Positions 1 to 11,425 of a stretch of DNA of 64,000 nucleotides are shown here, one piece after another. The stretch is taken from the NCBI RefSeq assembly GCF_011386835.1, contig NC_088799.1, positions 75,163,302 through 75,227,301 on the forward strand, given 5' to 3'. The notes under the pieces are model-generated. The model saw nothing but the letters and a program-made list of their open reading frames with translations. It did not search any database and was not told the DNA's origin. Numbering within the stretch: position 1 is the first letter of the stretch; each line of letters opens with the position of its first letter. Origin of the DNA: Chrysemys picta bellii (Eukaryota > Chordata > Testudines > Emydidae). The position numbers and the translations under genes were made by a program.

Positions 1-96
1 CTGCTTTTAATTTATCTATTACGAGCACATGACCTAGACACCTGTGTTGTACGTGCAGGTTACAGTAAACTTGGTGTAGCACTCCAGAATGTTAAC

Positions 97-282
97 TAGA
101 TCTAGGTAAAAAGAACAGGAGTACTTGTGGCACCTTCTTAGGATGCATCCGAAGAAGTGGGCTGTAGCCCACGAAAGCTTATGCTCTATTAAATTTGTTA
201 GTCTCTAAGGTGCCACAAGTACTCCTGTTCTTTTTGCGGATATAGACTAACACGGCTGCTACTCTGAAATAGATCTAGGTAA
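97..282 (+). mobile_element. Penelope-like (PLE-A) 3'-end insertion, inverted-pair form with 13-bp TSD
   Basis: A perfect 13-bp direct repeat TAGATCTAGGTAA lies at 97-109 and 270-282. Between them, 110-136 is an inverted partial copy (ending next to the duplication at the T-rich tract, here read as AAAGAACAGG) joined to a plus-strand tail running from about 137 to 269 and ending GACTAACACGGCTGCTACTC. The tail holds a hammerhead-like module: CCGAAGA at 149-155, helix GTGGGC/GCCCAC at 157-162 and 167-172, then GAAA. The family is assigned to Penelope-like elements because the copy at 39605-40088 continues into GIY-YIG-like coding sequence. An older reading would be a tRNA-derived SINE on the other strand. 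Confidence 0.75.
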
Positions 283-357
283 GCAGCTAAATAATAAACT
301 GACAACCTTAGCACAAAGAGCATTAAAAGTCATGGCATCCTATTGCACTTAACAATA

Positions 358-548
358 CATCTCTACCCTTATATAACGCGACCCGATATAACACAAATTC
401 GGATATAACGTGGTAAAGCAGTGCTCCTGGGGGGAGGGAGGGCTGCACACTCCGGTGGATCAAAGCAAGTTCAATATAACGCTGTTTCACCTATAACGTG
501 GCAAGATTTTTTGGCTCCCGAGGACAGCGTTATATCGAGGTAGAGGTG
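358..548. mobile_element. Tc1/mariner-superfamily (pogo-like) MITE
   Basis: A 191-bp element flanked by TA at 356-357 and 549-550. The ends are imperfect terminal inverted repeats of the form CATCTCTACC...ATATAACGC and its complement GCGTTATATCGAGGTAGAGG. The interior repeats further ATATAACG-type motifs in both orientations. There is no coding capacity. The TA duplication and terminal sequence support a Tc1/mariner or pogo MITE; the exact family is not resolved. Confidence 0.75.
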
Positions 549-550
549 TA

Positions 551-3379
551 ATTATTTCCTACTGTCACATAATGGAGCGTCAACTATCCCTATAGAAATT
601 AGAGTGTTTGTATTAGAGATAGGGAATTAGATTTTCTCAGTTTTACTTGTAGTAACATTTCATCAGTGAGTTTGCAAAGACTGCAGTGCAGATATTTGAT
701 CTCTGTTTACAAGAGTAAAGTAATATCAGATTAGCTTTGTTCCCTGACCAAGAAATAAAGGGCTCTGTTGTGGAACCCTTATGTATGCTGATGAACAATT
801 ACTTGAGTAAGTAATCCAACTGACTAGGGGTTTTACAGATGGGTGCAAAATACAATGAAAGAGCATTACATATTTTCCTCCTGTTGTTAAGTAGATACCA
901 CAATAATGTTTTTATCATTAAAATGGGAATCGTGATGTAGTGCTGTTAAGAACACTGTTCTTAAATCATGTTATCTTCCTCACAGTCTATGCTAATTTGA
1001 ATTAATCTTTTTTACATATTAGATTTCAAAGGTGGCAGTTCTATTTCTAGCATTCTATTGGCCCTTTGAAATGAGCATCTAGGATAAAATGAAAGATACA
1101 ATGTAAGAATTTTCAGAGTAACATACCTGCAGGACTAGTGGTTGATCACACATTTTTGTTGTGTATATCAAAGTGTAATGGTGTCATCCTGCTTTGCTCA
1201 TTCTTAATTGTTTATGTTCTGTCTTATATTAAATGGGGGGGGGGGGCTGTGGAGGAATAATCAGCTCAGAAAACCTTCTTATTCAAGCAAAGGAATTTCT
1301 GCAATTACTAAAATCAGATTCAGGGGACTTGAAACAGCTCTTCTGGCTGCCAAATACAATGTTATCATTAATTCCAGCAGGAAATGAAGCAGATATGCCC
1401 ATAAGATATGATTTAGAGTAAGAAATGTACTTTTTATGAGCGTTATTCTATAAGATGTTTCCCTCTTTTAAAGACAGTGTCAAAAAAAAAATCATGTCCT
1501 AAATGAAAATCTGCCACCAGCTCCTACATTTTCCCACAGACTGTTGCTGTGTAGTCACAATGCCCTTTCAATATGTGCAACAGAAATACAGTTAGGGGAT
1601 GTATTGTTTACACCAAATGCATCCCAGCTCATTGTTCGCTCACCCACTGGCTTCATTTACTAGAATCATATGTTTGATATTCCAGAACATGCAAACTATC
1701 TGTTTAATGAGGGCTGATTACTACTATATTACTTAAATGACTGAACTTTGGCAACAATTTTTATGCTGTAATGTGTATCTTAATATTAATCTAGTCATGA
1801 CTGCATGCATTTTCAGTATACTCCTGTATACTTTAATTTTTCTTGGAAATAGAATCATTATACAAAATGCCCTTTTCTCTCCCTTACTCCCTCCCACTGC
1901 TGGTTGAAGGAATTCTAATCAGCAAAACAAAACAAAAAAAGCTATGGAAATCGACTGCAGATTTATATTTTAAGGGAGGGATAGGGAAAAGAAATGCATT
2001 TTGTCTGACTATTTATGTAGGCTAAACTGTTAATTTATAAAGGATGTGTTTCATAAGGACATTGTATTATCAGGGTGGGCGGGGGTAGGGGCGAGGGGGA
2101 CAAAACCAACCAACAACACAGAAATCCGGCCCTGGAGAGATTCAAGCAGTGATGGTGCCATGCATAGCAATGAGGGAGGCATGGTGGATTTTGCAATTAT
2201 AAAAGAAACACATTCCCCAATGTGATCTGATCCAGGAGTTGACAAAATTACACACAATAGGGTTGGACAGTTGCAAGCAATAGACTGTTCCCCTTGTTTT
2301 ATTTACAGCAGATGTTAGACCTGTGGTCTTTGTGTTCCCTGCTGAAGCATGGTGATATTTCTGTTCATTTGTGACATAACGGATTCCTGTTTTATTTGCT
2401 AGTGCTGATTTATATCCCATACCATGGCGTAGCCTACTTGACATCATTGAGATGAGATAATTATCTTTTGTAATATAATTGTACAGTTGATGTGTGTGTT
2501 AGCTTCAGGTGGGCATGGAATAAATTCTAGCTCTCCCCAAGTGTTATCTGGACCTGCAGGTAGAGCTTTTTAATATCCATAAATCAATTGCTGTAATGTA
2601 CTGCTGCAGATGTCAGGGAACTGTGTGGCCATTCGAAAACAGTAAAACATCTGACAGTTTTTTGTTCCACTTTTGCACAATATATACTTTAGTGACAGAG
2701 TTTCAGCAGCTCTGGCTTTTACAACAGTTTGTTTCAGTAAACGTGGATATGTAATGTAAGAAGAAACAATGAGAGAAGACCGATAGAAAGCGATACTAAA
2801 TATTGCAAGCACTTTTGTGCTATTGTATGTTTATTGTTTTCCAATTAAAGGAGCTAAAATAAATACCTTGTACATAAAACAGATCGTATTTAAAAAAAAA
2901 TCATTTAGGAATGGCAGCAGAAACCAGCAAACCATGAGTTGACAAGTTACTGTCACATTAGCAAAACAAATATATGTTGTAGATTATTTAAAGGTTGATT
3001 TCAAGCTTGCAATTCTACAGTCTTAGGAGTCCAATCCTTCCAACAATTATTACTCAGAGCAGCGTTTATTACTGCTTGGCTATTCAGTGGGACAAAAAAG
3101 TCTTCTCTGTTTAGAAATTCGTAATTATGGAGATTATACCAAGTGGGAAATACGTATTTGTTTTTTTCATCATCTGACAAATGAGAGACTTATGGAAAGA
3201 TCATTGCATACCACTTTGTATAAAACTGAAACTATGTTAGTAAAATTATAATTGGGCAGAATTCTTTTCAATATTAATAGCGATCTGTATCAACCTCTGC
3301 TCTTTGGCATGCACTAGAACTATGTTTCCAGTAGTCTGTCCTGAATACCTTTCCTATTTATTATCTTTGCCTAAGTAAT
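551..3379. other. Gene-free stretch, unassigned
   Basis: AT-rich sequence without a supportable exon or recognised transposon. A run of 14 G lies near 1233-1246, and a G-rich patch near 2071-2100 ends in a GGGGGACAAAACC context that could be the decayed edge of a DNA element. Short reading frames here show no domain. Confidence 0.4.
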
Positions 3380-4540
3380 TGTGACATCCTCCAGGGAACA
3401 ATCTGGACTGTTGAACCACTGTGTCCCTTTAACAGTCCAGACTAGGGTCTTTTTACACTGCTTTGCTAGTGACAAGCAGCATTTCCAGACTATGCTCACA
3501 CACAGCCATTAGCATGTAAAGTCACTCCTAGAAAAGTTATATGAATGCTCTTCCAGCCACTCATGGACTACATACAGGGCAACACCCACAAATTCCCTAG
3601 CTCCACCCCAGGAATGCGCGTCTTGCACTGCTTAGGGGACCACCCATTCTGCCCCCGACCCCGAACAGCGTAAACTCATTAAAAGTCTATCATTCCATGA
3701 AAGGGAATAATTCTGCATCACCTTTGTTAACATGAGAAGAGATTCCCCAAGCATTTCAATAAAAACACAGTGATTTAAATAAAAGAATAAAACAAGTATA
3801 TTAAGTAAAGAAAGATGGATTTTAAGTGATTATGAGTGGTAAAGGCATTGAAGTCAGAATCTGGTTACAAAAGAAATAAAAGATAAACATGCAAGCTATT
3901 TTGTAAACTTTGCCATTGTAAGTAAGATTTCAAAGTAAAAGGATTTCTCTCACCCAAAACTTTCAGCAATCCATACTAATTGGAAAGCCTTCCAGTTAGG
4001 ATCACTTCCCCCAAGTTCAGTGGTGATTCTTTCAAACAATCTTGCTCCCATGAGTGAAGATGCGGGAGAAGAGGTAATGTGTACCCTCCTCCTCTCTTTG
4101 AAGAATAACCCCCACCTCACCCAGCCAGGGTGCAGACAAAGTAGTCCCCTTTGTACATGAGATTTGAAACATCTTTCAGGTGAATTGTAAATTTCTTGTT
4201 CACACCTTCTGCCTACTTGAAGTTTGAGACATCTTCAGGGATGATATGTAAATCTTTTGTTTACAGCATCCACCCCCCCCCTCAATGGTGAATTGTTGCT
4301 TCAGTAGCTAATAGCTTTTGAACATCTGTGGTCCATCCTTTGTTGACCCCGAGGAGCTAGTCTGTGCGTGTTTCCCAAAACTACACATATTTCAGTAACA
4401 ATCCTATAGTAGGATCTTATAATTCCATACATAGTGTGAAATGATATCCCACAAGGCATACTTTGTACAAAATATATCATAACCATGTAATAGTGGTAAA
4501 TATGGGATACAGGGTGTCATATGGGGTACAGAGTATCACA
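3380..4540 (-). mobile_element. Solo LTR, family shared with 35641-36868 and 45914-46989
   Basis: A 1161-bp unit begins TGTGACATCC and ends AGTATCACA, flanked by a perfect 5-bp duplication GTAAT at 3375-3379 and 4541-4545. On the minus strand it begins TGTGATACTCTGTACCCC and shares the stretch around ATGGTTATGATAT with the LTR at 35641-36868. A C-rich tract lies near 4269-4281. No internal retroviral or retrotransposon region is adjacent, so this is a solo LTR produced by recombination. Five-base duplications suit ERV3-class or Ty3/Gypsy LTRs; the class cannot be fixed from the LTR alone. Confidence 0.75.
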
Positions 4541-4796
4541 GTAATGCATTAGACTTTAGAAATCTGATTTCATGGGAAATGCCTTTATAAACGCCTTCTG
4601 TAGGAATGGCTCAAGGCGCTATAGGTTGCAACGTTATGACAAAATTTTGGGTCATTATTGCACTATGGTTATTTTAAAATAACTGAATACTTGACAACAC
4701 TGAATAATTACTGATCACCCACATCTTAATATGTAACATCATAAGAGGTTTGGGGTTTCTTGGTTCTCAGGGTTCCAGAACATTTTTTAGGGGTTT

Positions 4797-4816
4797 GGGT
4801 GGGTGGGTGGGTGGGT
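4797..4816 (+). repeat. (GGGT)n simple repeat
   Basis: Five tandem GGGT units preceded by GGGGTTT. Four or more closely spaced G3 runs could fold as a G-quadruplex. No gene context is visible. Confidence 0.85.
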
Positions 4817-5129
4817 GAACTTCCCCAGTGTTGAGCAAGAGAAATGCAAAATACTTCTGGCACAGAATTTAAATAATACAAGCTATGTATCTATCATTCA
4901 AAAGAAGATAGGGTATATCATTGATCATCTCATCCACTGGCAACGTGATAGAGCTTGTTACAGGAATACTTTGCTGAAAAGAAAATAGGGCATGATCTGG
5001 GGCTCAGTGCAGATCCTTTACATTGACTTTAATGGTAGCTGGATAAGGCCCACAGATGTGTCAAGAGAAATCTAGGCTTAACATTCCTTATTATACAAAA
5101 ACTGGCATAAACTGTCAGGAGTGGATCGG

Positions 5130-5248
5130 GGTGCTGGAACAATGTTTATAGTGGGGGTGCTGAGAGCCATTGAACCAAACTGTAAACCCTGCATATAATG
5201 AAAACCATTTCAAGCCAGGGGTGCAACAGCATCCCTAGTTCCAGCACC
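5130..5248. mobile_element. Short palindromic DNA transposon relic
   Basis: The 119-bp unit starts GGTGCTGGAAC and ends with its exact complement GTTCCAGCACC. An internal GTGGGGGTGCTGAGAGCC and later GGGGTGCAACAGCATCCC keep the same GGTGC theme. No clear target duplication is seen, so the superfamily is uncertain; hAT is plausible. Confidence 0.55.
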
Positions 5249-6569
5249 TTTTCAATGGATTAAAGGAGAATCCACAGACCCTGTCCCTGGGCTGGGAGGA
5301 GGGCATGAGCTCATAAAGTTTGGATCCGAGGGTGTTGCGAGCACCAGAGAATGCTGAGGTTTATCAGATGCACTGAGAGCAGGAGATAGTACTGACAGTT
5401 CAGAGAGCCTGGCATGGTCATCTGGGGCAGGAAGGTGGGGTAGGAATGGCAAATGTTTTTTACTTGCATTAGATCTGAAACCCATTTAGTCTTAATCCTC
5501 CATTATGAATTGTCCTGAAACTGACATCATATACTGCAGACGTTTTTTTTAAGTGCTCTTCCATAACAGCTGCACATGAGTATTTTGTATTTGCTAGAGC
5601 ATCTTCCACTCCATGGTAAAAGCCTTTGCAGGAGAAATTTATTTTCTGTTGGCAATTGTTTTAAATTGAGGTTACTGGTGATTCCAGAAGTGCACCAGTT
5701 GAAGTTAGCTCTGCTGTACTCAGCTCCAGTACAAATTTCAATTGTTCATTATGGCTAATTGAAAAGAAAACAAAACACCTCAGGCACCCACAGAAATTCA
5801 TTAGAATGAGATACTTGAATGGTGCACTGTAACCAGGAGAACTGCTTCAGAAGAGCCTCATTGATCACTTATAAGCATTCTAATGTGCAGCACCTGCACA
5901 CTTTTTAAAAGAGGTTCTCATTTAAACATAATCTACAAACAGGTATTGTATATGGCATTAGCCTGCTGTGGGAACATGATCTCTATACACATTATAATAC
6001 TTAAGTGCTATTCTAGACCTTGGTGCATAGTGTTTCGTTTTATGTATAAAACTGACTGCTAATAGAGAAAAATGGATGCAAACTTTTCCTAAACTGCTTT
6101 CACAGGAACTGCAGATGAGCTCAATTTCTTAGATTATAATGTGACAAAACACTGATGCCAGAACTGTGCACTGGGAATTTTGACACAGAAAGCCCAGAAT
6201 CTCACCTGCCAAATGCTGTCAGTAGGAATTCCCAGTAACGGTGTTATGTCTATTTACTAGCTGCCCATTACTTTTAGTCAAATTTGCCCTTTAAGAGTAA
6301 ACGGGTGCATTTGCTTTTCTGCAATTTTTGCTGATGTACTCATTTACTATGTGATTGCTGACTGCCTAGAAGACTTTTTCATTAACATTGGTGCAATTCG
6401 TTTAACCCTTTTTCTGCCAAAAAATAATTGAGGGAGATTTTCTGACCAGCTCTAGTTATTTGCTAAGGTCAGCACTACTAAAGTATAAAACAAAGATTGT
6501 AGAGAAAGAAATTACAGAACCTTGTGTAGCAGTCCTTGAGGGTATTCATTTTTCTTCATTTGTCCCACC
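5249..6569. other. Gene-free stretch, nothing recognised
   Basis: Mixed-composition sequence with scattered short reading frames lacking domain signals. No RNA gene or clear repeat was identified. Confidence 0.4.
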
Positions 6570-6577
6570 TTCTAACG

Positions 6578-6907
6578 CAGTGCTGGTGGGCAACCTGCGG
6601 CCCAGGGGCTGCACGTGGCCCGTCAGGGTAATCTGCTAGCGGGCCGCCAGACCTTTGCACAGCCCCTTGCAGCTCCCAGTGGCTGCAGTTCACCTTTCCC
6701 AGCCAATGGAATCTGCGGGAAGCTGCGCGGGCCACAGGGACATGCTGGCCGCCACTTCCCAGAGCTCCCATTGGCTGGGAACAGCAAACCGTGGCCACTG
6801 GGAGCTGTGGGCGGACGTGCAAATGTAAACAAATGGTCTGGTGGCCCGCCAGCGGATTACCCTGATGTGCCGCGTGCGGCCCATGGGCTGCAGGTTGCTC
6901 ACCACTG
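6578..6907. mobile_element. Foldback hAT-type non-autonomous element (330 bp)
   Basis: The ends are CAGTGCTGGTGGGCAACC and the complement of CAGTGGTGAGCAACC. Almost the whole element is one imperfect palindrome, with arms carrying GCGGCCC, the CAGGGTAATC type motif and AGCTCCCAGTGGC, centred near GGACATGCTGGCCGCC. Flanking octamers TTCTAACG (6570-6577) and CTCTAAAT (6908-6915) match at five of eight positions, consistent with an old 8-bp hAT duplication. The translated frames on both strands are by-products of the palindrome. Confidence 0.7.
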
Positions 6908-6915
6908 CTCTAAAT

Positions 6916-8160
6916 GGCCCAACTGCATATTTACTATGACTGTGGTTAAGAAGTCTGCATGTATGAAAATGTCCAGTGAGCTACTGTAACACTGATATGA
7001 AAAAAGGGATTAGCACCTTGCTAAACTAACAAGATTCCCTTAGCTTATTTCCAGCTCATAATATTTTAATGGCTGACCTTTAATTTGTAGTTTTATTCAC
7101 ATATTTCTTAAACTAGTATTAAATATAATATTAAGCACTATAATAACAGGTGCACAAAAGACCTTGGGAGAGATCCATTAAACCTACAATCAGAAGTCTA
7201 GCAACTCAGGGTACCATGAAAAATGCAGCTTTCTCTTTGCTGGTGTGGGGGTCAGCTGAGGGAGAGATTTGGCTGGACCAGAAGGGAAAGCAGAAACCTA
7301 AGGTACTGGTTGGGGTGGGAAGGAGCAGCAGTCCACCTTCCTCCCAACTTGGGAATCTCAGATAGGGACTGGGCTCAAGCTCTGTGTGTGCGTTGGACGG
7401 GGCGTTGGGGGGGAAGGGGGTAGGGTTAGCTCCCTCCCTGTGGCCTGATTGATTTTAAAATGGGTTATGTGGAAACCTCATTGGCCCAATGGAAAACCAA
7501 CCCTCCTACCCCCCTACCCCACCCCAGCTGTGTGAGTGGAAGTTTATAATGCTCTTTCAGAGTGTGGGCCACCATTCACATGTCCCAACTTCCTTTGAGG
7601 TGTCCACAGATTGGTAGAGGTAGCAGGGTGGGCAGTGCTGCCACTGCAATCCCAGGTACTTGTTCAGTGAGATGTGTCTGGATCCTTGATCTGCTTTGCA
7701 TGGCTAGGGGGGGGCTCCAGTGTCTGCTGCAGAAAGAGGCACCTTGCACAAGGAAAGGAAAGGGGGGGGGGGAACTGAGGCCATTTTGATCCTGATCTCT
7801 GGGTGGATTCCAAAGATGAAGGCCTAGTAGTAGCCTCCTCTTAAGGATTGCTCTCCTTTTATGACTGCTTGTTTATGAGCTGCATTAGCCTTATCCTGCT
7901 GCTTAGTTTGCATGGAGAGGAGCTGCTAGATTACATCCTTCCCCTACTTCTGTTAAAAGCTGATAACAATTTTGGCCTTCACTTTAGTCAAAGCTGTGTG
8001 TGTGCTGCCTGTATTCACTGTAGTGATTGGGCCAACTAACAGAACCATGTAAAAATATAAAGACCCAGTCAGCCCCTGCCCCAAAGAGTTTACAGTCTAA
8101 TCGAACAAGACTCAACAAGTTAGTCATAAACGGAAAAGAAGAGGGACAGGAGTTATAATA
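6916..8160. other. Gene-free stretch
   Basis: Contains G-rich patches near 7390-7430 and 7745-7770. At about 8060-8110 there is a segment reading GCCCCAAAGAGTTTACAGTC that resembles the body of old amniote SINEs. No supportable exon. Confidence 0.35.
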
Positions 8161-8180
8161 ATGTCACATGGTTACTTATG

Positions 8181-8417
8181 TATGCAGTGTTGTTATAGCA
8201 GTGTTGGTCCCAGGATATTAGAGAGACAGGCTGAGGTAATATCTTTTATAGGACCAACTTCTGTTGGCGAGAGAGACAAGCTTTCGATCTACACAGGTCA
8301 TTGTCTTCAGGGCTGGGAAATTATCTCAGTGTCACTGCTAAACATAAGATTTGAATAGATTGTTAGTATAAGTAGTTAACACACAATTTCAAGGGAACTT
8401 TCAAGGTGAAGTGAACA
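8181..8417 (-). mobile_element. Penelope-like repeat, second family (PLE-B)
   Basis: The minus-strand 3' end lies at the left, near CAGTGTTGTTATAGCAG, followed by GTTGGTCCCAGGATATTAG and GACAAGCTTTCG. Read on the minus strand it gives CCTGAAGACA, a weak helix, then GATCGAAAGCTTGTCTC, the same CTGAAGA/GAAAGCTT layout as PLE-A. The right part (to about 8417) continues as body sequence. The right boundary, where CR1 sequence takes over, is approximate. Confidence 0.6.
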
Positions 8418-8610
8418 GCACTGGTACCAGTACAGATCCCATTCTTTACCTCTTTCCACTATGAAAACTGACCATTTATTCCTATCCTTTGTTTTTTATT
8501 TTTTAACCGGTTATTGATTCATGAGAGGATGTTCTCTCTTATTCCATGTTTGTGCACTTTACTTATGAGCCTTTGGTGAGAGACCTTGTCAAAGGCTTTC
8601 TGAAAGTATA
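8418..8610 (-). pseudogene. CR1 LINE fragment, 5' flank of hAT insertion
   Basis: Closely matches the antisense CR1 segment at about 22830-23030: both share CTGACCATTTATTCCTA or CTGATAATTTATTCCTA and the GAGCCTTTGGTGAG...CTTGTCAAAGGC block encoding part of the reverse transcriptase. It is interrupted at 8611 by a 1012-bp element, and a short continuation follows at 9623. Too decayed to code. Confidence 0.65.
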
Positions 8611-9622
8611 TAGGGTTACCATTCGTCCGGATTTACCCGAACATGTCCTCCTTTTGTGTGCTAAAAATAGCATCCGGGGGGAATTTGTAAAGCACTCACA
8701 ATGTCCGGGATTTCCCCCTCCCCCGGCAGAGCAGAGCGAGCGGCTGGGAGGGCTGTAGGAAAGTCCCGGGCTGGACTCCGGAGCAGCTTCCTCCTCCCAC
8801 CCCCCCCCCTGCATTCTGAGCCGGCCGGCAGCTCCTCCTCCTGCAGCCCGCTCCGGCAGCCCTGTGCAGGGCCAGGGACCGTTTTTGTGTTGTGCAGGGG
8901 AGCTCAGCCATGTGTCCGGCTGGCACAGAGCCCAACACCCTGTTCTGAGCAGCAGGGTAAGGGGGGGCAGGAGAAGGGACAGGGAGGTTCTGGAGGGGGC
9001 AGTCAAGAAACGGGGGGGGCTTTTGGAGGGGAGTGGAGAAAGTTTTGGGCAGTCAGGGTACAGGTAGGGGGTAGGGTCCTGGGGGGCAGTTGGGGGGGGT
9101 CTTAGGAGGGGGCAGTTAGGGGACAAGGAACAGGGAGTCTTAGGTAGGGGGTGGGGTTCTGGAGGGCAGTTAGGAGCAGGGGTCCCAGGAGGGGGCAGTC
9201 AGGGGACAAGGAGCGGGGGGTAGGGGGCTGGGAGTTCTGGGGGGGAGCTGTCAGGGGGCAGGAGTGGGGAGAGGGATCGGAGCAGTCCGGGGACAGGGAG
9301 CAGAGGGGTTTAGATGGGTTGGGAGTTCTGGGGGGGGCTGTCAGGGGGTGGGGAGTGGTTGGATGGGGCGTGGGAGTCCCAGGGGTCTGTCTGGGGGTGG
9401 GGGTGTGGATAAGGGTTGGGGCAGTCAGGGGACAAGAGGCAAGGAGGCTTAGATAGGGAGTGGAGTCCCGGGGGGCAGTTAGGGGCAGGGGTCCCAGGAG
9501 GGGGCAGTCAGGGGACAAGGAACGGGGGGAGGGTTGGGGGTTCTGGGGGGGCGGGAAGTGGGAGGGGCAGGGGCGGGGCTCCTCCCGTCCTCTTTTTTGC
9601 TTGTTGAAATATGGTAACCCTA
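8611..9622 (+). mobile_element. hAT-like GC-rich non-autonomous element, TIR TAGGGTTACCAT
   Basis: Starts TAGGGTTACCAT and ends ATGGTAACCCTA, with a perfect 8-bp duplication AAAGTATA at 8603-8610 and 9623-9630. Eight-base duplications point to the hAT superfamily. The left part has GTCCGGATTTACCCG and ACATGTCC motifs; from about 8940 to 9560 it is a degenerate G-rich minisatellite built on GGGGGCAGTCAGGGGACAAG-type units. Proline- and glycine-rich frames here are repeat artefacts. A second, shorter copy in opposite orientation lies at 13248-13839. Confidence 0.8.
8940..9560. repeat. G-rich minisatellite inside hAT-like element
   Basis: Irregular tandem units share GGGGGCAGTCAGGGGACAAG, GAGTTCTGGGGGGG and TTAGGGGCAGGGGTCCC phrases. 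Unit length varies, roughly 60-90 bp by eye. It is strongly strand-asymmetric (G on plus) and expanded only in this copy, as the related element at 13248-13839 lacks it. Confidence 0.7.
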
Positions 9623-9630
9623 AAAGTATA

Positions 9631-10925
9631 TATACATTTTTTTATTATATTGAGCGTCTTTTTCCTCTGTGTGCTGTTGTGCTGTATATATTAGCACAAA
9701 CTGAGTTAGGTTTACATTTAAAGAAGTTTTTATTGTACTGTTGTATAGTCTGCCTATATTCATTTGACCTGCATGGTTGCAATTCTCATTCAACCACTTC
9801 TGTTTATATCTAATCTCTGTTCTATCTGAGTATAAATAGGTCAGATCAAGGCATTGCATTGAATATGAATGCAATATCAATGGTTTATAAAACGGGTGAT
9901 GATAAAGATAATGAAGCTTCTTATTATTTATTTGTATAATGCCAAAAATCTACTTTGTGGTCATATTATAATATGAGTAGAATGGCACCGTTGATGGAGT
10001 ATTTTCTTTATTCACATGGACTCCACTAAAACCAAAATGATTGTTACAACATATTTTATGTCATTTTGTGAACTTTGGTCTACCTTTAAATGAAAACTTG
10101 TATGAAATGTGCAAGGGTCACAGTTCAATAAAGTATTTAAGCATGTGTTTAAGTCCATTCCAGTTCAGCAAAGAATTGAGGCATGTGTTTAAATGCTTTG
10201 CTAAATCATCAAATTTACATATGGTCAAATGAGTGATTAGTATTTCACCAGTAACTCACTGAATTTCAGAACACTGCAGTGCTGGTGGAAAGTGGGTTTA
10301 CTTTCACTATCTTCATTTCATTCACATTTTTGGTCATATAATTCTATCAAAATAACTATATAATGGTTTGTTGTGGAACAGTATACCATTTTATTGGTTA
10401 TTCATGTTATTGGATGCAACAGCAACTTTTCATTCCAGATCACATTTTTCATTATAGGTGTCAGTTATAAAAGTGGTAACATTTACAAATCAGAGCGTGT
10501 CATATTTTTATGAGCCTGTGGCTTGACTGATTGCTGGATCAGCAAGTGTATACTGGAACGAGACAAGGTACTTAGTTTATTAAAAGAACAGAACAAGGGG
10601 ATGGTGTTAAAGGATTATCAAACCTTCATTTGAGCTGGGCAAGGAGTATATTTTAATTTAGAAAAGTGAATCCATAAGCCACATTCAAAGATAAATCTTC
10701 CGTTCTCTCAGGCAAAATTCAGACAACTTAATTAGGTCAAACTTCAGTAGCAGTTTTACTAACAGAACATTTACAGGCAAATATTGTGTAAGTATTTGCA
10801 TTGTTGTTATGCTAGCAATCAACAGGTCAGATAACTAAAATTTTCAGAGACTATCTAATGGTCTGCTATGCTGAAGTACCCCACTATATCCCAATTACTG
10901 CCATTTGGAAAGGACACATTCCATT
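9631..10925. other. Gene-free stretch up to assembly gap
   Basis: AT-rich. Around 10105-10200 the phrases AAGCATGTGTTTAAGTCC and AGGCATGTGTTTAAATGC recur, as in a decayed small palindromic element. No exon supported. Confidence 0.35.
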
Positions 10926-11425
10926 NNNNNNNNNNNNNNNNNNNNNNNNNNNNNNNNNNNNNNNNNNNNNNNNNNNNNNNNNNNNNNNNNNNNNNNNNNN
11001 NNNNNNNNNNNNNNNNNNNNNNNNNNNNNNNNNNNNNNNNNNNNNNNNNNNNNNNNNNNNNNNNNNNNNNNNNNNNNNNNNNNNNNNNNNNNNNNNNNNN
11101 NNNNNNNNNNNNNNNNNNNNNNNNNNNNNNNNNNNNNNNNNNNNNNNNNNNNNNNNNNNNNNNNNNNNNNNNNNNNNNNNNNNNNNNNNNNNNNNNNNNN
11201 NNNNNNNNNNNNNNNNNNNNNNNNNNNNNNNNNNNNNNNNNNNNNNNNNNNNNNNNNNNNNNNNNNNNNNNNNNNNNNNNNNNNNNNNNNNNNNNNNNNN
11301 NNNNNNNNNNNNNNNNNNNNNNNNNNNNNNNNNNNNNNNNNNNNNNNNNNNNNNNNNNNNNNNNNNNNNNNNNNNNNNNNNNNNNNNNNNNNNNNNNNNN
11401 NNNNNNNNNNNNNNNNNNNNNNNNN
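10926..11425. other. Assembly gap of 500 N
   Basis: Exactly 500 undetermined bases, a standard placeholder length, so the true size is unknown. Apparent open frames across it are meaningless. Confidence 0.99.

Noticed and set aside
97..282. Interpretation of the GACTAACACGGCTACC repeat as a tRNA-Lys-type SINE
   Set aside because: No convincing A and B boxes, and the 39605-40088 copy extends into GIY-YIG-like coding sequence on the strand that ends in this motif, as in Penelope-like elements. Not excluded that some copies are non-autonomous.
8563..9518. Long proline- or glycine-rich frames on both strands
   Set aside because: They lie within the GC-rich hAT-like element and its minisatellite and mirror each other on both strands; no domain and strongly repetitive.
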